Shown here piece by piece: positions 18,783 to 29,703 of a stretch of 64,000 bases of DNA. Each line of letters begins with the position of its first letter. Position 1 is the stretch's first letter. Both the position numbers and the translations under genes were made by a program. This DNA is from UBA11612 sp965228575. Its GTDB lineage: Bacteria; Pseudomonadota; Alphaproteobacteria; Rhodospirillales; Rhodospirillaceae. Where the stretch lies: assembly GCA_965228575.1 (NCBI GenBank), contig CBDDHW010000004.1, forward strand, positions 1-64,000, in the 5' to 3' direction. The notes beneath the pieces were generated by a model that saw only the letters and a list, made by a program, of their open reading frames with translations, was not told the DNA's origin and searched no databases.

Positions 18783-18793
18783 GCTTCTACCTG

Positions 18794-20011
18794 TTACTGG
18801 CCGCCGACCATCCTGTCGTACCAGGCCTGCACGCGGTCACGCTTGAGAAGCAGGTAATACATCCGCCCTTCTGCGGCCTGCCTGCCTGCGGATGCTTCAG
18901 CGCTTGGCCCGATGCCGAAGTAGATGTCGCCCCGGCCGGGCGCCCGGATCGCACCGCCGGTGTCCTGATCGAGCATGAGTTGGCTTGCGGGCAGCGCCCA
19001 GCCTCCGGACGGCCCCTTGTCGGTCGTGACAAGCACAACACAGCCGCGAGGGAAGATCGCCTTATCAGTAGCGAGGCTGCGCCTCGGCGTGACCTTAAAG
19101 CCAAGCGAACCGGCGGGCCAGGTGTCGCCTGAGTATTCACGGAAGAACACGAAGCGCTTGTTTCGGCTGATGTAGCTGTCAAGCTCCTGAGGGTTCTGCG
19201 CGAAGTAGTTCCGCAACGTCGGCAGGCTTAAGCGGTCGGCACTGATCTTGCCATCCTTGACCAGCTCCCTGCCGATGCTGGTGTACTCGTGCCCATTGTT
19301 GCCGGCGTAGCCGACGTACATCACCGAGCCGTCGGTCATCTCCAGCTTGGCAGAGCCGTTGACCTGAACGATGTAGGCGTCAAGCCTGCTTGGGAGGTAG
19401 ACAAGCTCGGTGCCTGCAAGCATGCCGGTGGATTCGATCTGCGCGCGTTCTGCAAAGAGTGTGCGCACTTCGCCGGTGAGCGGGTCGGCGACCAGGCTCG
19501 AGGGCTTGCGATAGAGCGGGTACTCGTAGCCCGGGGCGCGGGTGCGTGAGGCTTTGAAGACCGGGCTGTAGTAACCGGTGTAGAAGACGGTCCCCGACCC
19601 GTCCCAGCCGACCGATTCATACACATCAAACTCCCGCTGCAATTCAGCGCTGATCTGCATGGGGTTGCCCTGCTCGCCGATCGCCTGCATGGCGTAGGCG
19701 GAGGTCTGGGCGTGGACGTGGCTGATACCCGCAACGGGGAACAGGTTCTGCGTCGAAGGGATGTCGTACCACTCGATGCTGCGCGCCAGCGCCGTGCGGA
19801 AGCCGGGGTCTGTCATCTGGCGGGCGGCGGGCTCGAGGCTGGGCATGCGGGCCGGGTCGGTGACCAGGCGCAGCGCCGAAGCGCCGGGGGGAAGCGGGCG
19901 GCTGTAGTCCGGCGGCTCGACCTTGGCCCGCTGGCAGCCGGCGAGCGTCGGGAGCAGGAGGCTGAGGGTGACCAGGGCAACACACCACGCGAACCGTCGG
20001 GCTTGTATCAT
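18794..20011 (-). CDS. mltA: Membrane-bound lytic murein transglycosylase A (MltA-like lipoprotein)
   Basis: MltA cleaves the glycan strand of peptidoglycan, forming 1,6-anhydromuramyl ends during wall turnover. I chose ATG 20011, which starts a signal peptide ending in the lipobox LAGC with the lipidated cysteine at residue 26. The mature protein has the MltA segment (FYTGYYSPVFKASRTR, LYRKPSSL, EQIGRE-like SIGRELVKDG) and, C-terminally, the 3D domain. There the phrase QDTGGAIRAPGRGDIYFG carries the catalytic aspartate, followed by GRMYYLLLKRD. The 405-residue length fits the family. The gene diverges from the M50 peptidase gene; the distance between the starts is 115 bp. The ending is close to MltA proteins that stay anchored in the outer membrane. 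Confidence 0.93.
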   Translation of the reverse strand: MIQARRFAWCVALVTLSLLLPTLAGCQRAKVEPPDYSRPLPPGASALRLVTDPARMPSLEPAARQMTDPGFRTALARSIEWYDIPSTQNLFPVAGISHVHAQTSAYAMQAIGEQGNPMQISAELQREFDVYESVGWDGSGTVFYTGYYSPVFKASRTRAPGYEYPLYRKPSSLVADPLTGEVRTLFAERAQIESTGMLAGTELVYLPSRLDAYIVQVNGSAKLEMTDGSVMYVGYAGNNGHEYTSIGRELVKDGKISADRLSLPTLRNYFAQNPQELDSYISRNKRFVFFREYSGDTWPAGSLGFKVTPRRSLATDKAIFPRGCVVLVTTDKGPSGGWALPASQLMLDQDTGGAIRAPGRGDIYFGIGPSAEASAGRQAAEGRMYYLLLKRDRVQAWYDRMVGGQ

Positions 20012-20126
20012 GTCCGTGCCTCGAGAAAACGTCGAAAGTTCATCGCCCGGCGTCCGTGCCGTCGATGTCTGACACAGTGTCGCAGATTCGCTCCCGATCG
20101 GCCAGAGGGCCCCGGTTTTTAGGACT

Positions 20127-20774
20127 ATGGATCTTTTTCTATTCAAAGCATTCGACCCGTCCACGCGGTTCTACTTCTTCGCCATCGTCCTGAGCGTGGT
20201 CATCAGCATCACCCTGCACGAGCTGGCCCACGGGTGGGCGGCGATCAGATTGGGCGACAACACACCGATCCGCCAGAACCGGATGACGGGCAACCCGATG
20301 GTGCACATGGGGCCTTACTCGATCATGGTGCTGCTATTGATCGGGATCGCCTGGGGCCAGATGCCGATCGACCCGAGCCGACTCAGGGGCAAGTTCGCTG
20401 AGGCCTGGGTCGCGATCGCCGGCCCGGCGACGAACTTTATTCTGGCGTTGCTCGGCCTGACGATGCTTGGCGTGATCCAGCGGTTCGACCTGCTTGCAGG
20501 GATGGGCATTGAAGAAAACGCTCTGAACTTCCTGTTCTACTTCGGGAGCATCAACGCGATCCTCGGGGTATTTAACCTCTTCCCGATCCCGCCGTTGGAT
20601 GGCTCGCACGTGATGGCGAACCTGAACCGGGGCTATGCGCAGTTCATCAGCGATCCCTCCAAGCAAGGCGTGCTACTGCTTGGGTTCCTGATGCTGTTCC
20701 CGATCGCACGGGTGATCTTCCCACCGGTGTTAAACGCGGCAGCTAACTACGTGTGGTGGATTCAAACCCTGTAG
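20127..20774 (+). CDS. Site-2-protease-like M50 membrane metallopeptidase
   Basis: This small polytopic protein belongs to the M50 intramembrane zinc metallopeptidases, close to the compact YwhC-type group without a PDZ domain. The zinc motif HELAHGW lies at residues 31-37 in a membrane helix, and the third ligand is the aspartate of NLFPIPPLDGSHV near residue 156. About five membrane segments are visible across the 215 residues. Family members cut transmembrane substrates such as anti-sigma factors or remnant signal peptides, but no substrate can be proposed here. It stands alone, convergent with the PilZ-DnaJ gene across 150 bp. Confidence 0.92.
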   Translation: MDLFLFKAFDPSTRFYFFAIVLSVVISITLHELAHGWAAIRLGDNTPIRQNRMTGNPMVHMGPYSIMVLLLIGIAWGQMPIDPSRLRGKFAEAWVAIAGPATNFILALLGLTMLGVIQRFDLLAGMGIEENALNFLFYFGSINAILGVFNLFPIPPLDGSHVMANLNRGYAQFISDPSKQGVLLLGFLMLFPIARVIFPPVLNAAANYVWWIQTL

Positions 20775-20924
20775 AGTGAAAACCCCGGCTGAACCGGCGG
20801 CAAGAGTGGCTTGCGTGATTTTGTGCCGCGCGCGTGGTACACGGCGATCTGCGATCGCCCGCTAAACAGCGAAGAACGCCCGGCAAGTGTTTGTGTAAGT
20901 CACTCTATGAGGGGCTAGAAATAC

Positions 20925-21587
20925 TCAACCAGCCTGGCGCATGTCGTAGCTCTTGCGCTGCTGCTCGTCGGAGAGCACCTTGTACGCTTCGCAGACCGCG
21001 ATGAACTTTTTCTCGGCATCGGGGGCCTTGTTGGCGTCCGGGTGGTATCGCCGGGCGAGCTTGCGGTAGGCGTCGTGGATCTTCTGTGCGTCGGCGTCGG
21101 GGGCTAGCTCCAGCGTGGCGTAATAGTCCGGCAGGTCGATCGACGCCTTGATAGGCGGGCGTGTTTTACGCTGCTGTTTTGATCCGTCCTGCTGCTTGTT
21201 TCCTCCGGCGGGACGTACCTTGGCGTTTGGGTTGATGAAGCCGAACGTGACCAGCGAATCGATCGCGGCCATTGTGCTGCCGGGGTTGTTGACATACATC
21301 ATGCCAAGCTCGTAGCCAAACAGCCCCCGGCGTTTGCGCCACCGCTCCTGCACGGTGACCTGGAGCTTACCGCCTTTAAATGCGAGCTTGATCGAGCTGA
21401 GCGCGCCTTCTGAAAATGGCGGCTTGCCCTTGCAGCGGATCCTGATGCCGCTGGATGAGATATCCACCACCTCGCCCAAAAGGCAGGTAATCGCTTCGGT
21501 GCTGTGGCGGGGGTGTGACCGCCTGGGGTCCTGGCCATCGACCGAGGTAGGTATCTCACTTTCCGAGGCGTGTTTGCCAAAACGCAT
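20925..21587 (-). CDS. PilZ domain fused to a C-terminal DnaJ (J) domain
   Basis: The N-terminal half is a PilZ domain, the main bacterial receptor for cyclic-di-GMP. Both ligand motifs are intact: RSHPR (RxxxR) at residues 23-27 and DISSSG (DxSxxG) at 42-47. A basic, Gln- and Lys-rich linker covers about 115-150. Residues 151-220 form a J domain with helix II and the diagnostic HPD tripeptide at 182-184, followed by FIAVCEAYKVLSDEQQRKSYD. J domains stimulate the ATPase of DnaK, so the protein could couple second-messenger binding to chaperone recruitment. There is no zinc or substrate-binding DnaJ region. The fusion is unusual; the frame is continuous and shows no sign of error. Confidence 0.88.
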   Translation of the reverse strand: MRFGKHASESEIPTSVDGQDPRRSHPRHSTEAITCLLGEVVDISSSGIRIRCKGKPPFSEGALSSIKLAFKGGKLQVTVQERWRKRRGLFGYELGMMYVNNPGSTMAAIDSLVTFGFINPNAKVRPAGGNKQQDGSKQQRKTRPPIKASIDLPDYYATLELAPDADAQKIHDAYRKLARRYHPDANKAPDAEKKFIAVCEAYKVLSDEQQRKSYDMRQAG

Positions 21588-21754
21588 ATAACATCAGCAT
21601 CGTCTGAAAATCCCCCAGAATTCATTGACAGGCCCGCCGACTGCAAACGGGGGTATTGTTACCCACTGGCCCAATCGTTACACACCGTACAACCGACCGT
21701 GGATATGCTAGAAGTAAGCCCTGCTTACCACCGCGACTTACCACGGCCTCCCAA

Positions 21755-21787
21755 TAAAAAACCCACGAGCGTTGCCCGTGGGTTTGA
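21755..21787 (-). terminator. Intrinsic terminator of ppdK
   Basis: On the minus strand, shortly after the ppdK stop, a hairpin pairs CCCACG with CGTGGG around a short loop and is followed by a run of six T. Spacing and shape are those of a good rho-independent terminator. Confidence 0.85.
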
Positions 21788-21813
21788 GGGTCGTTTGAGT
21801 TGTATCGCTTAGC

Positions 21814-24543
<2,730 letters not shown>

Positions 24544-24816
24544 GAATCATGAGCCTTTCGGTCGGTTAGTGATAACGTGGTTTGAGCCGGCCGGTCGCTG
24601 AGGTCTCGCGTCGCAGGCAAGCACCTGCGGGGCCGGGGTCTGATCGTCCGCCTCGTGGAATAAGTTTTGCCCGCCGCCGGGTATCCCATCAGCAGGCCCG
24701 TGACAGACGATAACTGTTGTGCCCGTCAGGATGCGTGATTCTAGTGACTGCCCCGGCAGCGTCAATTGCTGCCACAGGCCGTAGGTTGCCAAGATATGCC
24801 CAAGAACCCGCAGGAA

Positions 24817-25620
24817 TCAGCGGGGAATGACGACCAGCACCTCGCCGGTGTAGTAATCTTCCAGCGAGGACCAGTTGATGTGTACATAGCCGTCATTGGG
24901 GTCGAAAATGGTCAGCCCGCTCTTGGACCGGGCGGTGATCACCACCATGTGCCTGCGGGCCGGCTCGTATTGCAACGGCGTCAGGGCCGGACAAGGCAGG
25001 GACCGCAGCTCCTCCAGGCTGGGCTCCAGCAGCTCGACCTGATACGCCGTGCCCTTGAGACGCTCGGACAGCCCCTGCATCGCCCGCAGCGTGGTAGAAC
25101 CGGTCCCGGGGCGTGTCTTGGTCAGCAACGCCATCTCCCGCTCGCTGCTGCCTATGCCGATCTGTTCTAACGCCTGGGCGCAGGCGGCGGGCACGCAAGA
25201 AAACTCCTGGGTCTGTTTCACAGGCTCGCCGCTGGTCGTGCCGGCAAAGCTCTGTTCGGGCGTCGACTGAAGCATCCACAGCCCGCCATTGACAAAAAAA
25301 ACCGTCCCCAGCATCACCGACCAGATCACCAGCCGCTTCTGCCTGGCCTTGTGACTCCTGGCCCATGCGATGCCAAGCAGCAGCATGAAGAACGGCACGC
25401 TGGCGACGCCCTCGATCTGCGACAGGATCGATACCGGGATCACCCGGACCGCTACCGACGGATGGTTGTGTAGCCAGACCCAGCCACCCATGCTCGCAAG
25501 CCCTGCCAGGCATGCCGCCCGTGCGTGAGCCGCAGAGCATCTGCCCATGTAATAACCACCCGTCCAGGCCAGCGAGGACAGCGAGGCGATGATCACAAAC
25601 CAACCGATTGTCGGCTCCAT
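24817..25620 (-). CDS. Membrane protein with a C39-like cysteine peptidase domain
   Basis: The N-terminal half has about four membrane helices; the C-terminal half (about residues 135-267) resembles a C39-type cysteine peptidase. Using ATG 25620 (MEPTIGWFV) the candidate triad is Cys142 in FSCVPAACAQAL, His224 in RRHMVVI and Asp240 in IFDPND. C39 domains normally form the N-terminal part of ABC exporters that remove double-glycine leaders; here no ABC part follows. The order, membrane part first and peptidase second, suggests a stand-alone protease or processing factor. An alternative upstream start at 25719 would add 33 residues with no obvious signal. No leader peptide substrate was found nearby. 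The product is separated from ppdK by 273 bp. Confidence 0.75.
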   Translation of the reverse strand: MEPTIGWFVIIASLSSLAWTGGYYMGRCSAAHARAACLAGLASMGGWVWLHNHPSVAVRVIPVSILSQIEGVASVPFFMLLLGIAWARSHKARQKRLVIWSVMLGTVFFVNGGLWMLQSTPEQSFAGTTSGEPVKQTQEFSCVPAACAQALEQIGIGSSEREMALLTKTRPGTGSTTLRAMQGLSERLKGTAYQVELLEPSLEELRSLPCPALTPLQYEPARRHMVVITARSKSGLTIFDPNDGYVHINWSSLEDYYTGEVLVVIPR

Positions 25621-25871
25621 GGGACGTGCCGCCATACGACGGTCTGCGCGGGCAGCAACACCGCCGGGAATGTGCTGATATCCGTGCCGATTCGGTACCG
25701 GCACGGTCAATAGATTCATATGGTCGGTCGGTGATCAGACGCTGTTGTGACCAACCTTGTGTAACCACGCCCGGACGGTCGGCGTCCGACCTATCAAACC
25801 GCATAATCCGTACAGGTTGTCCGGCATCGAGACCGTCCAGGAGAGCAGAACATTGACCCAAACGTCAAAGT

Positions 25872-26747
25872 GTGGATGATTCGCCCATGCCCCCACCCCC
25901 CGGACACACCTGGCGCACCTGGCTATATGAAGTGATCTTCGAGGCCGACACGCCCATGGGCAAGGCCTTTGACATCGTGCTGCTGTGGTCGATCATCCTC
26001 AGTGTCACGGCCGTGCTGCTTGAAAGCGTCGCGTCGATCCAGGCGAAATTCGGCGGCGTGCTCTACGCGGTCGAGTGGTTCTTCACGATCCTTTTTACCA
26101 TCGAGTACGTCATCCGGATCGTGTGTGTACGCCGGCCACTGGTGTACGTCCGCAGCTTCTACGGCATCGTCGACCTGCTCTCGATCCTGCCGACCTATAT
26201 CAGCCTGTTCGTAGGTGGGTCACAAGCGCTGATCGTCATCCGGGCGCTCCGCCTGATGCGTGTCTTCCGTGTGTTCAAGCTCGCTCGGTATGTTGGGGAA
26301 GCAAGCGTGCTGATGGATGCGCTGCGTGCCAGCCGGGCGAAGGTCACGGTGTTTCTGCTGAGCGTGCTGTCGATCGTCCTGATCGTCGGGTCGCTGATGT
26401 ATCTGATCGAGGGGGCACAACCCGACTCGGGTTTCACCAACATCCCCGCAAGCATCTACTGGACGATCGTGACCATGACCACCGTCGGGTACGGCGACAT
26501 CACGCCCCAGACCCTTTTCGGCAAGTTCGTCGCATCGACCGTGATGATCATCGGCTACGGCGTCATCGCCGTGCCTACCGGCATCGTCACGGCCGAGTTG
26601 TCCAGCGCTTCCAGACAACGCCGCATCACCACACAGGTCTGCCCCAACTGCCAGAAGCAGGGCCACGAGCCGGACGCAAAACACTGCAAATATTGCGGGG
26701 AAAGCCTGGCCATTAAAACCGACGACATCCCCACCAACACAGGCTGA
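25872..26747 (+). CDS. Voltage-gated potassium channel with C-terminal zinc-ribbon-like tail
   Basis: This is a six-helix voltage-gated channel of the Kv/KvAP type. The S4 voltage sensor is visible as RALRLMRVFRVFKLAR at about residues 124-139. The pore loop carries the potassium filter TVGYGD at 204-209, followed by the last membrane helix. After the pore comes a short cytoplasmic tail with C-P-N-C and C-K-Y-C pairs, which would bind one zinc. The start is GTG 25872; ATG 25887 is also possible. At 291 residues it is shorter than eukaryotic Kv subunits but typical for bacteria. Its stop directly abuts the stop of the convergent thioesterase gene. Confidence 0.93.
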   Translation: MDDSPMPPPPGHTWRTWLYEVIFEADTPMGKAFDIVLLWSIILSVTAVLLESVASIQAKFGGVLYAVEWFFTILFTIEYVIRIVCVRRPLVYVRSFYGIVDLLSILPTYISLFVGGSQALIVIRALRLMRVFRVFKLARYVGEASVLMDALRASRAKVTVFLLSVLSIVLIVGSLMYLIEGAQPDSGFTNIPASIYWTIVTMTTVGYGDITPQTLFGKFVASTVMIIGYGVIAVPTGIVTAELSSASRQRRITTQVCPNCQKQGHEPDAKHCKYCGESLAIKTDDIPTNTG

Positions 26748-27140
26748 TCAGGGAAACAGGTTTCCCGGGATCGGCTTGAGTTTGCCGTCCTTATCCACAC
26801 AAACAAGCGTCGTCTGGCCGGTAGCGATCAGGTCGTTGCCCCGGCGAACTTCGTAGGTGTGTTCGACCTTCACGCCGGCGGAAGGCTGGGCCTTGCAGAT
26901 GATTAACAGTTCATCGTCGTACTTCGCGGGCTTGTGATAGCGAAGGCTCATGCGGGCCACCACAAAGAACACCCCCGCCGCTTCCAGGTCGCGGTAAGCA
27001 TTGCCACGCTGACGTAACAAGTCCGTCCGGGCGATCTCGAACCAGACGGGGTACACCGAATGGTGCGCAACGTTCATCGGGTCGCACTCGCAATAACGAA
27101 CACGCACCGGCACTTCAATAACACGTTCGGGATCAGACAT
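26748..27140 (-). CDS. YbgC-like acyl-CoA thioesterase (hot-dog fold)
   Basis: These small hot-dog enzymes hydrolyse acyl-CoA thioesters; the closest described group is 4-hydroxybenzoyl-CoA thioesterase/YbgC. I chose ATG 27140 (MSDPERVIEV), giving 130 residues, which is the normal size; the upstream in-frame extension is unlike the family. The catalytic aspartate lies in RVRYCECDPMNVAHHSVY at about residue 20, followed by YPVWFEIARTDLLR. The final strand pair contains EHTYEVRRGNDLIATG. In proteobacteria YbgC sits in the tol-pal operon, but no tol genes are near. It is separated from the glycosidase-like gene by 44 bp and read on the same strand, so co-transcription is possible. Confidence 0.88.
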   Translation of the reverse strand: MSDPERVIEVPVRVRYCECDPMNVAHHSVYPVWFEIARTDLLRQRGNAYRDLEAAGVFFVVARMSLRYHKPAKYDDELLIICKAQPSAGVKVEHTYEVRRGNDLIATGQTTLVCVDKDGKLKPIPGNLFP

Positions 27141-27184
27141 AAAACGACCGCCTACTTCATTAACTTCCAACTCACTCGCCCCGC

Positions 27185-28960
27185 CTACTTGGCATCCATC
27201 AAGGGATAGTCGAGCAGCGCCTTGTACTTCATCGCCTGGTTCGTCGGCTGGTCCTGATACTCCAGGTGCCCCCATGAGCCGAACTTGCCCGGCTTGCCGA
27301 CATCATTAAACGCAACGTACAGGTCACCCCCCGCCGCCTCGAAGTAACGCATATTCAAGAGGTACAACCCGTACATGCGCCGGTGTGACTGCGCCTGTAT
27401 GATCCCGTCGTAATAAGGAAGCTGTTCGTCGCCGTGGGCGCTTAGGTGCTGCCCGCCCTCATACGCCACCAGCCGGATCGGTCGGCCAAGTTTGCTTGAC
27501 CACTTCTTCGCCAGTTGCCCGTGCGCTTCGTACCAGCCGCGATTGTCTTCTTTAATGTTCTTTTCGCAAAGGTCGAGGATATCGTCGACTGTGGTGCTGT
27601 GTCCTAGCTTTTTGCTTTGTTCATAGGTGTAACCGAAGTAGGCGCTGGGCGAGATCGCATCGAATTCACCCTCGAGCCTTGGGACAAGCTGCTGCGCCAC
27701 CCACGGGTTTTGCAGATGCACCGCCACCACGCGCACCAGCCGCGTGTCCGCCTCGTCTCCAAAGACATCCGACCAGATCGCAAACACACGCCGGCACTCA
27801 CCCGCCCAGGCGTCGAAGAACGCATTGGAAAATGTCTTGCTGTCGCTGATATCTTTGATGTAGCCGTGCTGCTTGAACTGGGTATTCCAGACCTCGTTGG
27901 AGTACTCCAGATAGATTGTCGCATCGCCGTGCAGGCGTTCTTTCACGAGCTCGGCGTACCGACGGACATAGTCATCGTCGGCCAGGTGCGGCATGCAGAA
28001 CCAGGGGTCCGCGCCCAGCTCGTTGCTGATCGCGATCATGTGCTCGATCGCGACGCCGTTGCTCCCCGCCTGCGGCGAATCGCCGGGCTGCGTGCGTTGC
28101 TCCCAGTGCTTGCGTCGGGTGTTGTTGATGTTTGCCCAATCCATAAACCGAAGCACGCTGAATGGCTCCAGCCGCTTGAGGTAGATTGGATGGAAGACCG
28201 ACGCCCGCGCTTCGTGGTCGAACCGCATCATAGACACCGTGCCGACATCGCCGACCCTTTGCATATCGATCCCCCGCTTGCCGGCCGTGACCATGATCTG
28301 AGCGCTGTTGGGGGTGGACGACTGCACGGAGACGTCGCCATGGAATTTGATCGACCCGCTGCCGGACCACGTGCAGGTGTACAACCCCTCCGGCGGGTTG
28401 CCGGACTTGAAAATGTAACCCCACCCGTTGTCGCGCCAGGCATCGCTTTGCAACGCCAGGTCGGTGAAGACCCAGGCACGGCTGTAGTACGTCACATCGG
28501 CCAGGTTCATGCCCAAAAAGTTACGGTTTTTATAGATCGGTTCGCTTGGGCCGTCGCCCTGATCGCCGGGTGTTTGCTTTGCCGTGCCTTGCCCACTGCC
28601 TGAATCATCACCGGCGTCAGGTTGGCCATCGGTCTGCCCCCCGCCGGAGGGCGTGTCCGGTGCCGCCATCGCGAGGATGTGCCCAAGCAACTGGTGAACC
28701 GATTTCGCCTGGACCATGGACAGGCGCAACTCGCTTGGGTGCCCGGCGATCTGTACTCGCAAAGGCTGCGCCGCCCCGTCTACCACCTCACCCAGCGCAA
28801 GATAATCAGATGCGGCCTCACTATCGGTTGCCCCGTAACGCTCGACACGGGTTGAACCAAGGTCAACGACCTCTGCCATAGTCGGCAAAGCCATCAAACC
28901 CACGGCTAACGTGAGCCATCCGATCAACATCCGTATTGTCGTTTCTTGATTTCGCATCAT
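27185..28960 (-). CDS. Secreted glycosidase-like protein, paralogue A (no dockerin)
   Basis: The sequence is homologous to the two tandem genes at 53.9-57.6 kb. It begins at ATG 28960 with AGGAG upstream and a signal peptide (MLIGWLTLAVGLMALPTMAE). An N-terminal region of about 190 residues, unlike that of its paralogues, includes a Gly/Asp/Gln-rich linker. The shared core starts at NFLGMNLADVTYYSRAW and runs to the end. It carries a candidate acid/base Glu356 in YSNEVWN and a candidate nucleophile Glu501 in AYEGGQH, the arrangement of clan GH-A retaining glycosidases. A Trp/Phe-rich ADPWFCMPH segment recurs in all three. The substrate is unknown; a cell-wall or algal polysaccharide is plausible. 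This copy has no dockerin-like repeats. Confidence 0.75.
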   Translation of the reverse strand: MMRNQETTIRMLIGWLTLAVGLMALPTMAEVVDLGSTRVERYGATDSEAASDYLALGEVVDGAAQPLRVQIAGHPSELRLSMVQAKSVHQLLGHILAMAAPDTPSGGGQTDGQPDAGDDSGSGQGTAKQTPGDQGDGPSEPIYKNRNFLGMNLADVTYYSRAWVFTDLALQSDAWRDNGWGYIFKSGNPPEGLYTCTWSGSGSIKFHGDVSVQSSTPNSAQIMVTAGKRGIDMQRVGDVGTVSMMRFDHEARASVFHPIYLKRLEPFSVLRFMDWANINNTRRKHWEQRTQPGDSPQAGSNGVAIEHMIAISNELGADPWFCMPHLADDDYVRRYAELVKERLHGDATIYLEYSNEVWNTQFKQHGYIKDISDSKTFSNAFFDAWAGECRRVFAIWSDVFGDEADTRLVRVVAVHLQNPWVAQQLVPRLEGEFDAISPSAYFGYTYEQSKKLGHSTTVDDILDLCEKNIKEDNRGWYEAHGQLAKKWSSKLGRPIRLVAYEGGQHLSAHGDEQLPYYDGIIQAQSHRRMYGLYLLNMRYFEAAGGDLYVAFNDVGKPGKFGSWGHLEYQDQPTNQAMKYKALLDYPLMDAK

Positions 28961-29174
28961 CGTGACTCCTGGTCGGCTGTGTCTTGACTTGTGCAACTTA
29001 TGTAATCGACGGCCTGGACCCGGCTGTGCGCACAATGTAAGCCAAATACCCGCCACACTCCATCATAAGCGTGTAAGCGTAGGCAGGTTGTCGTCCTGGT
29101 TGAGAGCGATGACAAGACCACGGCGGTCGGCCGAACCTGTGCGCACGGATCGGGTATGCAGGCTTAGGTCACGA

Positions 29175-29657
29175 TCAGGAAGCAACAGCGCCGATGCGTT
29201 GGAACGGGCGGGTCGGCTGGAAGCTGAGCTTTCCCTCTTTGGGACCGCAGCCACGGCAAACATAGGTCCTGCCGAGCATAGGCCTGCGGAAGCGCGTGTG
29301 GTTTTCGCCGCAACCCGGGCAGACCGCAACCCAGTTGCCCTCGGGCATGTCGGCCTCGTAATCCAGGCGCTGCGGGACGGCCCCGATCTCCTGGCAGATC
29401 GCACGCCACGCCGGCCCATGCCCCGCGGCCGGGCCTGCAAGGGCGTGTGCTATCTCGTGTAGGATCGTGTCCCGGACTGCCGACTCGTCATTGCGAGCCA
29501 CAAAGTACATCGACAACTCGATGCGGTGGTCGGTGTAGTTACAAAGCCCTAGCGTGCGCTTGCCGTGGTTGAACCGGAACGTCCAGCCGTGCAATCGGTG
29601 CGAGGCGATCAGCCCACGGGCGAGATTTGAAGCGTCGTTAAAATCCATAAAGGCCAT
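29175..29657 (-). CDS. SprT-like zinc metalloprotease
   Basis: This 160-residue protein has the SprT domain, related to the protease Spartan. The zinc site is HEIAHAL at about residues 67-73, with the third ligand in GHGPAWRAICQ. The C-terminal part carries a CPGCG...CRGCG zinc ribbon, as in SprT proteins, here at about 114-136. The start at 29657 opens MAFMDFNDASNLARGLI. SprT-like proteins are thought to act on DNA-protein crosslinks or other damage, but the bacterial role is not settled. It stands alone between the glycosidase-like gene and the secretin. Confidence 0.85.
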   Translation of the reverse strand: MAFMDFNDASNLARGLIASHRLHGWTFRFNHGKRTLGLCNYTDHRIELSMYFVARNDESAVRDTILHEIAHALAGPAAGHGPAWRAICQEIGAVPQRLDYEADMPEGNWVAVCPGCGENHTRFRRPMLGRTYVCRGCGPKEGKLSFQPTRPFQRIGAVAS

Positions 29658-29703
29658 CCATTGCCTGTAAATGACTACCCGCTAACCCCCGAACCCTGTC
29701 CGG

